From NCBI GenBank assembly GCA_002430925.1, contig DJDD01000167.1, positions 1 through 15,306 on the forward strand: a stretch of DNA of 15,306 nt. Reading direction: 5' to 3'. The notes beneath the pieces were generated by a model. That model was not told where the DNA came from and made no database searches. It saw only the letters and a list, made by a program, of their open reading frames with translations. Shown one piece after another: positions 7,142 to 15,296 of this stretch. Within the stretch, counting starts at the first letter, position 1. Each line of letters starts with the position of its first letter. The translations under genes and the position numbers were made by a program. This DNA is from Flavobacteriales bacterium UBA5933 (GTDB taxonomy: Bacteria > Bacteroidota > Bacteroidia > Flavobacteriales > Weeksellaceae).

Positions 7142-7168
7142 AAAAGCTCAACTTATGTTGAGCTTTTT
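7142..7168 (+). terminator. Intrinsic terminator of the six-gene operon
   Basis: AAAAGCTCAAC (7142-7152) and GTTGAGCTTTT (7157-7167) form a perfect 11-bp stem with a TTAT loop, running into T's. It starts 19 bp after the response regulator stop codon. The AAGCTCAA part of the stem is shared with the terminator at 1502-1530. Confidence 0.9.
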
Positions 7169-7212
7169 AATTTTCGTAACTTCTTTATAAATTTATATAT
7201 TATAATACCAAA

Positions 7213-7244
7213 TTTCCTCACTTCATACAATCTTCTTATCTTTG
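7213..7244 (+). promoter_or_regulatory. Candidate promoter of the helicase gene
   Basis: TATCTTTG at 7237-7244 is an exact TAnnTTTG -7 box, 38 bp before the ATG. TTTC at 7213-7216 lies 20 bp upstream as a one-mismatch -33 box. It sits just after the terminator of the previous operon, the expected place for a new promoter. Confidence 0.55.
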
Positions 7245-7282
7245 TCGTTTATTTTACAATTCAAAAATTCACATAGAAGATT

Positions 7283-8962
7283 ATGCAACAATCGAAAGCC
7301 TTAGCAATATTAAAATCTGGAAGAAATGTATTTTTAACAGGTTCTGCTGGTGCCGGAAAAACCTATGTGTTAAATCAATACATTCAATACCTAAAACAGC
7401 ATGGGGTTCCAGTTGCTATAACAGCTTCTACAGGGATTGCAGCTACTCATATGAATGGACAAACAATTCATTCTTGGGCTGGAATAGGGATTAAAGATTA
7501 TGTTTCTGATCGTTATTTGGCATCATTACGAGATAAAAAATATTTTCGTGATAAGATGGATAAAGTTAAAGTATTGATTATTGATGAAATTTCTATGCTA
7601 CATAGAAATCAACTTGATGCAGTTGATTATGTTTTAAAATTTTTTAAGCAAAACGATGAACCTTTTGGAGGAATACAAGTTATTTTTTCAGGAGATTTTT
7701 TTCAGCTTCCACCAATCGGTGATGAATGGGAAGAATCTAAAGACAAATTTTGTTTTATGTCTGATGCTTGGGTACAATCAAAAGTTCATATTTGTTATCT
7801 TACAGAACAATATCGTCAAAAAAACAATGCGTTGAATGATATTTTAAATGAAATTCGTTCTGGAGCTATTTCTCAAAAAACAGTTGATTTGTTAGAGTCA
7901 AGAATAGAGTATTTTGCTGACGAAATAGATACACAAACACGTTTGTATACACACAATATGGATGTTGATAGAATCAATAAAGGTCAATTGATTAATATTG
8001 ATTCATCATCTAAAAAATTCGAAGCTAAAGTTGCTGGAAATCCTGCTTTGATAGAAGTTTTAAAAAAATCAGTTTTAGCAGATGAAGTTTTAGAATTAAA
8101 GATAGGTGCTAAAGTAATGTTTGTGCGTAATAATTTTGATGTAGGTTTTGTAAACGGAACTCTAGGTACTGTTTCTGGATATACAGACAAAGATGAGCCT
8201 ATTATTAAAACATTAGATGGAGAATTTTATATTGCTAAACCAGAAACTTGGGCAATAGAAGATGAAGGAGGAAAAGCATTAGCTTCCTTTACACAAGTTC
8301 CTTTACGATTAGCTTGGGCTATAACAATTCATAAATCGCAAGGAATGACTTTAGATTCTGCTTTTATAGATTTATCTAAAGCATTCGAAAAAGGGCAAGG
8401 TTATGTTGCGCTTTCTCGTCTGAGAGATTTAAATTCATTAATGTTACATGGTTTAAATCAAACAGCTTTAGAAATTGATTCTTTAGCGATGAAAGCAGAT
8501 AGACGTTTCCAAGTATTATCGAATGAAATAGATGATTTTTTAGATGAAAAAGAATTACAATATTCTTGGGCTCCATTTATTCGTCATTCAGGAGGTACAT
8601 TAGATAAGAAACAAATAGCTAAAAATAAAGAAAAAAATAAGGTAAAAGAGAAAGGTCCAAAGAAATCAACTTACGAAATTACTTTAGAATATCTAAAAGA
8701 AGGATTATCTTTGGAACAAATTGCAGAGAAAAGAGGTTTAACAACATCAGCAATTGTTGATCATATAGGAAAAATCAAGGAAAATGAACCAGACTTGGAT
8801 TATTCTAAATTTAAACCATCTGATAAGATTATTGATAAAGTTCGTTTTGCGTATAGCGAAATAGAATTTCAAGAAAATAGAATCTTAAAACCAATTTACG
8901 ATTATTACAATGGAGAAATTGGTTATGAAGATATAAAGAAAGCTTTGCTTTTTATTGATTAA
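7283..8962 (+). CDS. PIF1-like superfamily 1 helicase with C-terminal helix-turn-helix
   Basis: A 559-residue cytoplasmic ATPase. Helicase motifs occur in order: Walker A GSAGAGKT (20-27), TASTGIAA (47-54), Walker B LIIDEISML (98-106), motif III FSGDFFQLPP (135-144), TEQYRQ (174-179), and the C-terminal WAITIHKSQGMTLD (345-358) and YVALSR (374-379). This is the PIF1/RecD2-like set, suggesting 5'-to-3' DNA unwinding in replication or repair. After a Lys-rich linker (440-461), residues 462-500 (SLEQIAEKRGLTTSAIVDHI) resemble the HTH domain at the end of some RecQ-like helicases, here perhaps a DNA-binding module. It has its own promoter and no close functional partner; purN starts 61 bp downstream and could be partly co-transcribed. 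Confidence 0.9.
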   Translation: MQQSKALAILKSGRNVFLTGSAGAGKTYVLNQYIQYLKQHGVPVAITASTGIAATHMNGQTIHSWAGIGIKDYVSDRYLASLRDKKYFRDKMDKVKVLIIDEISMLHRNQLDAVDYVLKFFKQNDEPFGGIQVIFSGDFFQLPPIGDEWEESKDKFCFMSDAWVQSKVHICYLTEQYRQKNNALNDILNEIRSGAISQKTVDLLESRIEYFADEIDTQTRLYTHNMDVDRINKGQLINIDSSSKKFEAKVAGNPALIEVLKKSVLADEVLELKIGAKVMFVRNNFDVGFVNGTLGTVSGYTDKDEPIIKTLDGEFYIAKPETWAIEDEGGKALASFTQVPLRLAWAITIHKSQGMTLDSAFIDLSKAFEKGQGYVALSRLRDLNSLMLHGLNQTALEIDSLAMKADRRFQVLSNEIDDFLDEKELQYSWAPFIRHSGGTLDKKQIAKNKEKNKVKEKGPKKSTYEITLEYLKEGLSLEQIAEKRGLTTSAIVDHIGKIKENEPDLDYSKFKPSDKIIDKVRFAYSEIEFQENRILKPIYDYYNGEIGYEDIKKALLFID

Positions 8963-9023
8963 ATAATTCGATTAACGAATAGTTATAATCAAAAAACAGA
9001 ACAACAAACACAAAATAATAAAA

Positions 9024-9584
9024 ATGAAAATAGCAGTATTTGTATCCGGAGGAGGAACAAATCTTCAAAATATTATTGATGCTATCGAAGATGGTACATT
9101 ACCGAATGTAGATATATCTATGGTAATGGCAGACAGAGATTGCTATGCAATAGAGCGATCGTTGGATAAAGATATCCGAACGTATGTCTTAGACAGAAAA
9201 ACTTTTTCTGAAGATGCTGAACACAATCTTGAAGACGAAGAAATAGATTTAATTGTCTTAGCTGGTTTCTTAACAATTTTATCACCAGAATTTACAGCTA
9301 AATGGGGGAATAAAATGATTAATATTCATCCCTCTTTATTACCAAAATTTGGTGGTAAAGGAATGTACGGAGCCAAAGTACATAAAGCTGTTTTAGAAGC
9401 AGGAGAAACTATATCTGGTGCAACAGTACATTATGTAACTGCAGGAGTAGACGAAGGAGAAATTATAGCACAAAAATCTTTCAATATCGAAGAAAATGAC
9501 AAAGTAGAAGATTTGCAAAGAAAAGTTGCAGCAGTAGAAGGAGAAATCTTTATAGAAGCAATAAAGCAAATTAGTAATACATAA
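9024..9584 (+). CDS. purN: Phosphoribosylglycinamide formyltransferase
   Basis: A 186-residue cytoplasmic enzyme that transfers a formyl group from 10-formyltetrahydrofolate to GAR, giving FGAR, step 3 of de novo purine synthesis. It has the N-terminal phosphate-binding SGGGTNLQ (8-15), the catalytic triad Asn100 and His102 in MINIHPSLLPKFGGKGMYG (98-116), and Asp143 in HYVTAGVDEGEIIAQ (136-150). Spacing fits the E. coli enzyme (N106, H108, D144), but the protein is some 25 residues shorter overall. It heads the purine gene run; a terminator-like hairpin lies between it and purH. I see no clear promoter in the 61 bp before it. Confidence 0.96.
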   Translation: MKIAVFVSGGGTNLQNIIDAIEDGTLPNVDISMVMADRDCYAIERSLDKDIRTYVLDRKTFSEDAEHNLEDEEIDLIVLAGFLTILSPEFTAKWGNKMINIHPSLLPKFGGKGMYGAKVHKAVLEAGETISGATVHYVTAGVDEGEIIAQKSFNIEENDKVEDLQRKVAAVEGEIFIEAIKQISNT

Positions 9585-9594
9585 AACTAAAATG

Positions 9595-9624
9595 CCTCAA
9601 TGTACTTGTATGTTGAGGTTTTTT
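9595..9624 (+). terminator. Terminator-like hairpin between purN and purH
   Basis: CCTCAA (9595-9600) pairs with TTGAGG (9613-9618). The stem can be extended inward with two G-T wobbles, and six T's follow. It starts 10 bp after the purN stop. It may end or attenuate purN transcription; no good TAnnTTTG box was found in the remaining 55 bp before purH, so partial read-through is likely. Confidence 0.7.
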
Positions 9625-9679
9625 CATTTCATATCGTCGAAAATAAACAAAACAATAAACTTTAAAAACTAAATACAAA

Positions 9680-11191
9680 ATGCAAAAACAAGCGCTAATT
9701 AGTGTTTCAGACAAATCAAATTTGTTAGAATTTGCAAAATTCTTGGTAGAACAAGATTATAAAATTTTATCTACTGGTGGAACTTTCAAACATCTTCAGC
9801 AAAACGGAATCGAAGTTACAGAAGTAAAAGATGTAACTGGATTTCCAGAGATTTTGGATGGTCGTGTAAAATCTTTACACCCAGCAATTCATGGAGGAAT
9901 TATGGCTCGTCGTTCTGATGAGAATCATATGAAAACAATTGCAGAACATGGGATTAATCCTATCGATATTGTAATCGTAAATTTATATCCATTCTTCGAA
10001 AAGATGAATACTGGTTTATCAGAAGCAGAAATGATAGAATTTATTGACATAGGAGGACCATCTATGTTACGTTCTTCTGCAAAGAATTTTAATGATGTTA
10101 CTGTTGTAACAGATGTTAATGATTACGAAACTGTAATCAATGAAATTCGTGAGAATGGATCAACTTCTATCGAAACACGTAAATTATGTGCTGGTAAAGT
10201 ATTTAATTTAACTTCCGCTTACGATGCAGCAATTTCTACTTATCTTTTAGGTGAAGATTTTCCTCAATTTTTGGAATCTTCTTACGAAAAAGTAATGGAT
10301 TTACGTTACGGAGAAAATCCTCATCAAAAAGCTGCTTATTACGTAGATAAAACGAAAAATGGAGCAATGAAAGATTTTGAATATTTACAAGGAAAAGAAC
10401 TTTCTTTTAATAATATTCGTGATATGGATTTAGCATATAAAGTAGTTTCTGAATTCGAAGAAACAACTTGTTGTGCTGTAAAACACTCTACGCCATGTGG
10501 TGTTGCAACAGGAGATAATGTTTTAGAAGCTTATGAAAAAGCTTACGAATGTGATCCAATGTCAATTTTTGGTGGAATTATAGCATTCAATAGAGAAGTT
10601 GATGGAAAAACTGCTGTAGAATTGAATAAAATTTTCTTAGAAATTGTTATCGCTCCATCTTTTACAGAAGAAGCTTTAGAGATTTTCAAGCAAAAGAAAA
10701 ATCTACGTATCATCAAAGTTAAAAACCCAGTTTCTGATAAAGTAACTTATGTAAAAGTTGATGGTGGTTTAATCGTTCAATCGACAGATAATCAGTTCTC
10801 TAATGATTTAACGGTTGTTACAAATGCTCAGCCAACAGAAAAACAAATGACTGATTTAGTTTTTGCTCAAAAAATTGTTAAATGGGTAAAATCTAATGCA
10901 ATTGTTGTGGCGACAAATGGTCAAGCTTACGGAATTGGTGGTGGACAAACTAACCGTATCTGGGCGGCACAACAAGCTATAGCTCGTGCAAAAGAGAAAG
11001 TAGATGAAGATTTAGTTTTAGCTTCAGATGCATTCTTCCCTTTCCGTGATGTGGCAGACTATGCAGCAGAAAACGGAATAAAAGCTATCATTCAACCAGG
11101 AGGTTCTATCAAAGATCAGGAATCTATTGAAGCTTGTAATGAGCATGATATTCCTATGGTTTTTACAGGAATGAGACATTTTATGCATTAA
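9680..11191 (+). CDS. purH: Bifunctional AICAR formyltransferase / IMP cyclohydrolase
   Basis: A 503-residue cytoplasmic enzyme for the last two steps to IMP: formylation of AICAR and ring closure. The N-terminal MGS-like cyclohydrolase domain (1-195) has STGGTF (31-36), DGRVKSLHPAIHGGIMARR (60-78), VNLYPF (100-105) and IDIGGPSMLRSSAKN (122-136). The formyltransferase domain follows with DLRYGENPHQKAA (207-219) and the catalytic Lys268-His269 in AVKHSTPCGVA. It ends with the typical RHFMH. Length is slightly below the roughly 530 residues of the E. coli enzyme. It starts 95 bp after purN and is followed by the S23-type gene and purD on the same strand. Confidence 0.97.
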   Translation: MQKQALISVSDKSNLLEFAKFLVEQDYKILSTGGTFKHLQQNGIEVTEVKDVTGFPEILDGRVKSLHPAIHGGIMARRSDENHMKTIAEHGINPIDIVIVNLYPFFEKMNTGLSEAEMIEFIDIGGPSMLRSSAKNFNDVTVVTDVNDYETVINEIRENGSTSIETRKLCAGKVFNLTSAYDAAISTYLLGEDFPQFLESSYEKVMDLRYGENPHQKAAYYVDKTKNGAMKDFEYLQGKELSFNNIRDMDLAYKVVSEFEETTCCAVKHSTPCGVATGDNVLEAYEKAYECDPMSIFGGIIAFNREVDGKTAVELNKIFLEIVIAPSFTEEALEIFKQKKNLRIIKVKNPVSDKVTYVKVDGGLIVQSTDNQFSNDLTVVTNAQPTEKQMTDLVFAQKIVKWVKSNAIVVATNGQAYGIGGGQTNRIWAAQQAIARAKEKVDEDLVLASDAFFPFRDVADYAAENGIKAIIQPGGSIKDQESIEACNEHDIPMVFTGMRHFMH

Positions 11192-11194
11192 AGA

Positions 11195-11224
11195 CGTTTT
11201 GTGGTTGGCGATTAGCGTTTTGTG
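11195..11224. repeat. 9-bp direct repeat before the four-helix-bundle gene
   Basis: CGTTTTGTG occurs at 11195-11203 and again at 11216-11224, 21 bp apart, directly after the purH stop. Between the copies lies a GC-richer stretch, GGTTGGCGATTAGC, unlike the nearby intergenic DNA. From memory, similar GGCGATTAGCG-like runs often precede S23-type genes in flavobacteria. This could be an insertion scar or a control element. Confidence 0.4.
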
Positions 11225-11246
11225 AATAGTTCTATATAAATAGATT

Positions 11247-11618
11247 ATGAGAAATTATAGAAATCTAGATGTTTGGAAAAAAGGTTTGGAAATATTAAAA
11301 AAGATTTATAAAATCTCAGATAAATTTCCAGAAAAGGAAAAATATGGATTAACTTCTCAAATTACAAGGGCTGTTGTTTCTATTCTTTCTAATATAGCAG
11401 AAGGTTCAGGACGAAATTCGAATCCACAAATGATAAATTTTTTATCAATTTCAAAAGGTTCAGCTTATGAAGTTGAAGCACAATTAATAATAGCTTTTGA
11501 ACTAGCATATATTTCAGAAGCTGAATTAAATGAGTGTATAGAGTTAATTGATCATTATTGTAGAATGAATCAAAAATTTCAGAATTATCTAAAAAAAATT
11601 ACAAATGGAACACAATAA
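11247..11618 (+). CDS. Four-helix-bundle protein, 23S rRNA intervening-sequence (S23) type
   Basis: A 123-residue small, mostly helical protein of the family first found inside 23S rRNA intervening sequences. Family marks are the opening YRNLDVWKKGLEI (4-16), FPEKEKYGLTSQITRAVVSI (27-46), SNIAEGSGR (48-56), FLSISKGSAYEVEAQL (65-80) and a final helix. Its biochemical role is unknown; members often sit as single genes at varied chromosomal places in Bacteroidota. Here it lies between purH and purD, begins 55 bp after purH, and its last 14 nt overlap the purD start. That position suggests a later insertion into a purHD operon rather than a role in purine synthesis. Confidence 0.9.
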   Translation: MRNYRNLDVWKKGLEILKKIYKISDKFPEKEKYGLTSQITRAVVSILSNIAEGSGRNSNPQMINFLSISKGSAYEVEAQLIIAFELAYISEAELNECIELIDHYCRMNQKFQNYLKKITNGTQ

Positions 11619-12912
11619 TAATATCAATAATCAATCATTATCCGCAAACCTCGAATCGCATAGCCGTATATTAATCATCGGTAGTGGTGGTAGAGAACAT
11701 GCTATTGGATGGAAATTTGCAGAGGATTTTAAACAAAAAAATGAAAATTTAGAATTGTTTTTTATTCCAGGGAATGCAGGTACAGCGCAAATAGGAACCA
11801 ATGTAACTGTTTCTTCTATAGATGGAATGAAAGATTTTGCAAAAGAAAATCAAATTGATTTAACTTTTGTAGGACCAGAAGCTGAATTATCAGAAGGGAT
11901 TGTAGATATATTTCAAAAAGAAAATTTAAATGTTTTTGGTCCTCATAAAGCTGCTGCACAATTAGAAGCTTCTAAAGCTTTTGCAAAAGACTTTATGAAT
12001 AAATATGGAGTAAAAACGGCTAAATATAAGAATTTTCAAGGGCCAATGTTAGCCATTGAATACCTTAAAGAGCAAGAATTTCCTATTGTTGTAAAAGCAT
12101 CAGGATTAGCTGCAGGTAAAGGAGTTATTATTTGTCAAGATTTCGAAGAAGCAAAACAAGCTGTATTAGAAATCATGGAAGATAAAACTTTTGGAGATGC
12201 AGGAAACGAAGTTGTTATTGAGGAATATTTAGAAGGTTTTGAAGCTTCAATTCTTTCATTTTTTAACGGTAAAAAAATTGTTCCATTTGTAGCTGCAAAA
12301 GATCATAAAAAAATCGGAGAAGGAGAAACTGGTCTTAATACTGGTGGAATGGGTGTTATTGCACCAAATCCATTGTTTACTCAACAACATTTTACAATGT
12401 TCGAAGAGGAAATCATGGAGCCTACAAAATGTGGTCTTATCAAAGAGGGATTAGAGTTTGCAGGTGTTATTTTCTTTGGATTAATGATTACTACAAAAGG
12501 AGTTTATTTATTGGAGTATAACCTAAGAATGGGAGATCCAGAAACTCAAACAACATTACCTTTATTAGAAAATGATTTGTACGATGTCGTAAATAAATCA
12601 ATAAAAGGAGAAAACTTCGATTTACAATTCAAAAACCAACATGCATGTTGTGTCGTTATGGTTTCTGGTGGTTATCCAGGGAATTACGATAAAGGTTTTG
12701 AAATTAGAGGACTAGAAAACGTAACTTGTCCTAATTTTATTGCTGGTGCAAAACTAGAAAACGATGAAATCGTAACTTCTGGTGGTCGTGTTATCAACGT
12801 TGTTGGATTAGGAGATTCTTTAGAATCAGCACGCGAAGTAGCTTACGAAAACATCAAAAAAGTACATTTCGATTACGAATATTACCGTACTGATATTGGT
12901 TTAATTCAGTAA
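11605..12912 (+). CDS. purD: Phosphoribosylamine-glycine ligase (GAR synthetase)
   Basis: A 435-residue ATP-grasp enzyme joining glycine to phosphoribosylamine, step 2 of purine synthesis. It has RILIIGSGGREHAIGWK (21-37), VGPEAELSEGIVD (89-101), FGPHKAAAQLEASKAFAK (111-128), ATP-binding VVKASGLAAGKGVII (162-176), ETGLNTGGMG (241-250) and LEYNLRMGDPETQTTLP (303-319). Bacterial PurD normally begins right at the 'xILIIG' strand. Here 19 extra residues (Asn-, Ser- and Gln-rich) come first, because the only ATG available lies inside the end of the four-helix gene. No ATG, GTG or TTG in frame lies nearer to the usual start. The two genes overlap by 14 nt in different frames, so purD translation is probably coupled to the upstream gene. 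Confidence 0.94.
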   Translation: MEHNNNINNQSLSANLESHSRILIIGSGGREHAIGWKFAEDFKQKNENLELFFIPGNAGTAQIGTNVTVSSIDGMKDFAKENQIDLTFVGPEAELSEGIVDIFQKENLNVFGPHKAAAQLEASKAFAKDFMNKYGVKTAKYKNFQGPMLAIEYLKEQEFPIVVKASGLAAGKGVIICQDFEEAKQAVLEIMEDKTFGDAGNEVVIEEYLEGFEASILSFFNGKKIVPFVAAKDHKKIGEGETGLNTGGMGVIAPNPLFTQQHFTMFEEEIMEPTKCGLIKEGLEFAGVIFFGLMITTKGVYLLEYNLRMGDPETQTTLPLLENDLYDVVNKSIKGENFDLQFKNQHACCVVMVSGGYPGNYDKGFEIRGLENVTCPNFIAGAKLENDEIVTSGGRVINVVGLGDSLESAREVAYENIKKVHFDYEYYRTDIGLIQ

Positions 12913-12936
12913 TTGAATCATTACAATAAATAATAC

Positions 12937-12974
12937 AAAAAGTAATCATAGCAACTGTTTATGATTACTTTTTT
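12937..12974 (+). terminator. Intrinsic terminator after purD
   Basis: AAAAAGTAATCATA (12937-12950) pairs perfectly with TATGATTACTTTTT (12960-12973) around a 9-nt loop, followed by more T's. It lies 24 bp after the purD stop and ends the purine operon. The A-rich left arm also lets it act on the minus strand. Confidence 0.88.
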
Positions 12975-12980
12975 CTTTTT

Positions 12981-13080
12981 GGGCAATCCCTTCGGGCCGC
13001 GCTTTCTGTTTCTATCTTTTTACTTCGCTAGAACGCTCAGTAAAAAGGATATCCACTACAATCGCTATTGCAAAGATTGA
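12981..13080. repeat. GC-rich hairpin intergenic element, likely a flavobacterial dispersed repeat
   Basis: The first 22 bp hold 17 G/C, sharply unlike the AT-rich surroundings, and contain CCCTTCGGG (12988-12996), which can fold as a small hairpin. Further on, CTTTTTACT (13016-13024) pairs with AGTAAAAAG (13039-13047). With one bulged base the stem extends to TATC/GATA (13013-13051). The pattern 'CCCTTCGGGCCGCGCTTTC ... CTTTTT-loop-AAAAAGGAT ... CACTACAATCGC' resembles repeats I remember from intergenic DNA of many flavobacteria, usually downstream of genes. Only one copy is in the window, so repetition in the genome cannot be shown here. Confidence 0.6.
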
Positions 13081-13096
13081 TTAAGTTAATTAATTG

Positions 13097-13116
13097 TATA
13101 TTAAATTTTTAATATA
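13097..13116. terminator. Weak AT-only hairpin downstream of the SUKH gene
   Basis: TATATTAAA (13097-13105) is the exact reverse complement of TTTAATATA (13108-13116), separated by two T's. It lies 30 bp past the minus-strand SUKH stop and could end its transcript. The stem has no G or C and no strong U-tract, so the call is tentative. Confidence 0.3.
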
Positions 13117-13145
13117 ATAATTACTTTTAATAAGCGAAATTTTAA

Positions 13146-13751
13146 TTATTCTAACATTTCTTCAATAATAAAATCATATTCATTTTCTATTAATTTTTCT
13201 AAATATTCATCAAAACTATCTGCAATAACTTTAAATTCATCAGGATCATGTAAAAAACGAACTATTTGACCTTTTGTTCCATTTTCAGAAGGTGTAAAAT
13301 CTATAAATAATTGTGAAGTACCTCCATTGTTCATACAATCAGAGAAATGTAACCATTTTATATTTTCTATTGAATTTGTTATTTTATCATCAATAATAAC
13401 TTCATCATACTTTCTTTCTATGTAATCTGCATAATACCCAATAATTTTATTTTTACTTTCAATCATTTCTAAAGATGAAAGTAAGTAGTAAGGGTATTCA
13501 TAAATATCTGAGCCAAGAAAATAAAAGGTTATTTTTTCTCCTTCATATTCCGTGAAATAAGTACCGTCTATATATTCTAATATATTAAGTAACGATTCTG
13601 GGATGTATGGATATAAATTTTTAAGTTTTTCTCTATTTTCTAATGATGCACCATGTTTTACTTTTTCAAAATAATTCCATATTTCAGAACTATTATTTTC
13701 ATAATAAGCTTTTTTTAATCCTTCTATATATTTTTTTGAAATAGTATTCAT
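13146..13751 (-). CDS. SMI1/KNR4 (SUKH) family protein
   Basis: A 201-residue cytoplasmic acidic protein. The N-terminal helix is followed by a SUKH-like core: YPYIPESLLNILEYIDGTYF (47-66), then the beta region with WLHFSDCMNNGGTSQLFIDF (133-152), GQIVRFLHDPDEFKVIADSF (161-180) and a closing helix with DEYLEKLI. Many bacterial SUKH proteins neutralise toxins of contact-dependent or polymorphic systems, but others have no known role. No toxin, Rhs or type VI gene is visible beside it. It begins 24 bp after the phosphoethanolamine transferase gene ends and is probably co-transcribed with it. Whether it protects against a toxin from elsewhere or regulates a partner is unknown. Confidence 0.8.
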   Translation of the reverse strand: MNTISKKYIEGLKKAYYENNSSEIWNYFEKVKHGASLENREKLKNLYPYIPESLLNILEYIDGTYFTEYEGEKITFYFLGSDIYEYPYYLLSSLEMIESKNKIIGYYADYIERKYDEVIIDDKITNSIENIKWLHFSDCMNNGGTSQLFIDFTPSENGTKGQIVRFLHDPDEFKVIADSFDEYLEKLIENEYDFIIEEMLE

Positions 13752-13775
13752 TATGATTTTAATTTTTTGAAAATT

Positions 13776-15296
13776 TTATTTAAAAATATTCATATTTTCA
13801 TCATAAATAGGACTTTTTATATTTAAAAAATTTAAAACACTATGAAAAACATTGTTTTGAGTTAATTGTTCTTCATTTTTTACTTGTTTAGAATTTTCTG
13901 AAGTCCATACTATAAATGGAATCTCAAATTGATCTTTTGGAGCAATACTTAATGGTACTCCATGCATATATAGATTTTTTTCACCTAAAGATTCTCCATG
14001 ATCAGACACGTAAATCATAGCGCTATTGTAATCTTTTAATTGTTTTAAATCTTCAATAACATTGTATAGAAGATAATCAGTATAAACAATGGTGTTGTCG
14101 TACGCATTAACTAATTCTTCTTGTGAGCATTTGCCTAATTCTACACTATTACAAACTGGTTTGAATTTTTCAAACTTAGGTGGATATTTTTTACTATATG
14201 TTGGTCCATGACTTGTACTTGTATGTAAGACAATTAGAATTTTATTCTTTTTACTTGAAACTATTCGTTCATTTAAATTTTCTAAAAGAACTTCATCGTA
14301 ACCACAATTTTCTCCTTTACAATGTGACTGAAGAAAATCTTTGTTTTCATAATCTTTGATATGTACTGGTGGCTCACCCCAGTTAGTTGTTTTCCAAACA
14401 ACGTCTACATTGTTTCTATATAAATAATTAGGTAAAATTTCATACAATTTACTACTATTAGTATGTTCTAGTATACATTTAACACCAGCTGTTGTGTATG
14501 TTGCACAAGATGTTGCATTAAATACATTTAGGTTTTTGACCCCAGAAAGTAAGGGGTTAGTATTTTTATTATAGCCATATAAAGAAAAATTTTCTTTTCG
14601 AGCAGATTCTCCTATGACTAATACAACAACAGATTTTTTGTTATCACCAATTCTAGCATTTGGTAAAGGGATTTCTTTTTTATTTTTATCATGATTATGT
14701 ATAAGTAAAAGAGAAGTATTTACAGAATATGACCAAGGCATTGCTAATCCTCCCAAGGTTTTAGAATTTTTATCTACCCACAACCAATTGCTAGCATTTG
14801 CAAAAGATAATAATAGTATTATCACTAAAGAACTTCCTGTAAGGATGGAGAATTTTTTGAAAGTGATAGAGATTGTTTTTGTTTTTAAAATCCAAATTGC
14901 GGGAATAATACCTAGAAATATTAGATAAATAAAAAATTTTATAGAGATAAAACTACTCGATTCTTCATAATTGGTATTAAAAACATTACTTATCATGCTT
15001 TCATCTATAATTACACTGTATGTATTTATAAAATATACGGCAATGGCGCTTATTATAAATGATATTGCAATAATTATTTTACCAATATATTTTAATAAAT
15101 ATAGAAATAATAAGAAAGCAAAGAAATTAGCAATAATCATTAATATAAATAAACTACTAATCAATAGAAAACCACTAAAACTTTTATAATCAGTGTTTTT
15201 AAAAACAAAAGAAAAAAAAGGAAAATGAAAAAATATAAAATTAAGACAGCTTATTATTAATGTAAAAATTGGTAATTTTAGATTGGCTTTTAACAT
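13776..15296 (-). CDS. eptA: Lipid A phosphoethanolamine transferase, EptA/MCR family
   Basis: A 506-residue inner-membrane enzyme that moves phosphoethanolamine from phosphatidylethanolamine to lipid A, lowering surface charge and polymyxin binding in known members. Five hydrophobic helices lie at about 9-30, 41-68, 71-91, 119-137 and 149-167; the rest is a periplasmic sulfatase-fold domain. The expected residues are present: Glu230 (VLVIGESAR), nucleophile Thr268 (SCATYTTAGVKC), His363 (SHGPTY), Asp432-His433 (SDHGESLGE) and His445 (LYMHGVP). Cysteine pairs 264/274, 326/331 and 382/390 match the three disulfides of MCR-type enzymes. It is about 35-40 residues shorter than EptA and MCR-1. 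The start lies 10 bp from the window edge, so its promoter is not seen, but MLKANLKLP matches the usual family beginning. Confidence 0.9.
   Translation of the reverse strand: MLKANLKLPIFTLIISCLNFIFFHFPFFSFVFKNTDYKSFSGFLLISSLFILMIIANFFAFLLFLYLLKYIGKIIIAISFIISAIAVYFINTYSVIIDESMISNVFNTNYEESSSFISIKFFIYLIFLGIIPAIWILKTKTISITFKKFSILTGSSLVIILLLSFANASNWLWVDKNSKTLGGLAMPWSYSVNTSLLLIHNHDKNKKEIPLPNARIGDNKKSVVVLVIGESARKENFSLYGYNKNTNPLLSGVKNLNVFNATSCATYTTAGVKCILEHTNSSKLYEILPNYLYRNNVDVVWKTTNWGEPPVHIKDYENKDFLQSHCKGENCGYDEVLLENLNERIVSSKKNKILIVLHTSTSHGPTYSKKYPPKFEKFKPVCNSVELGKCSQEELVNAYDNTIVYTDYLLYNVIEDLKQLKDYNSAMIYVSDHGESLGEKNLYMHGVPLSIAPKDQFEIPFIVWTSENSKQVKNEEQLTQNNVFHSVLNFLNIKSPIYDENMNIFK

Noticed and set aside
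7076..7276. Short plus-strand frame starting inside the response regulator gene
   Set aside because: It runs through the operon terminator and the helicase promoter and encodes only Phe/Ile/Tyr-rich AT-driven sequence.
8966..8980. ATTCG-ATTAA-CGAAT inverted repeat after the helicase gene, considered as a terminator
   Set aside because: The stem is only 5 bp, with no T-tract, and could arise by chance.
10471..10503. AVKHSTPCG in PurH where E. coli has KHANPCG, considered as an active-site change
   Set aside because: The catalytic Lys-His pair is intact and the two following positions vary naturally in the family.
14971..15189. Plus-strand frame opposite the N-terminal membrane part of eptA
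   Set aside because: It is antisense to conserved transmembrane segments and has no recognisable product.
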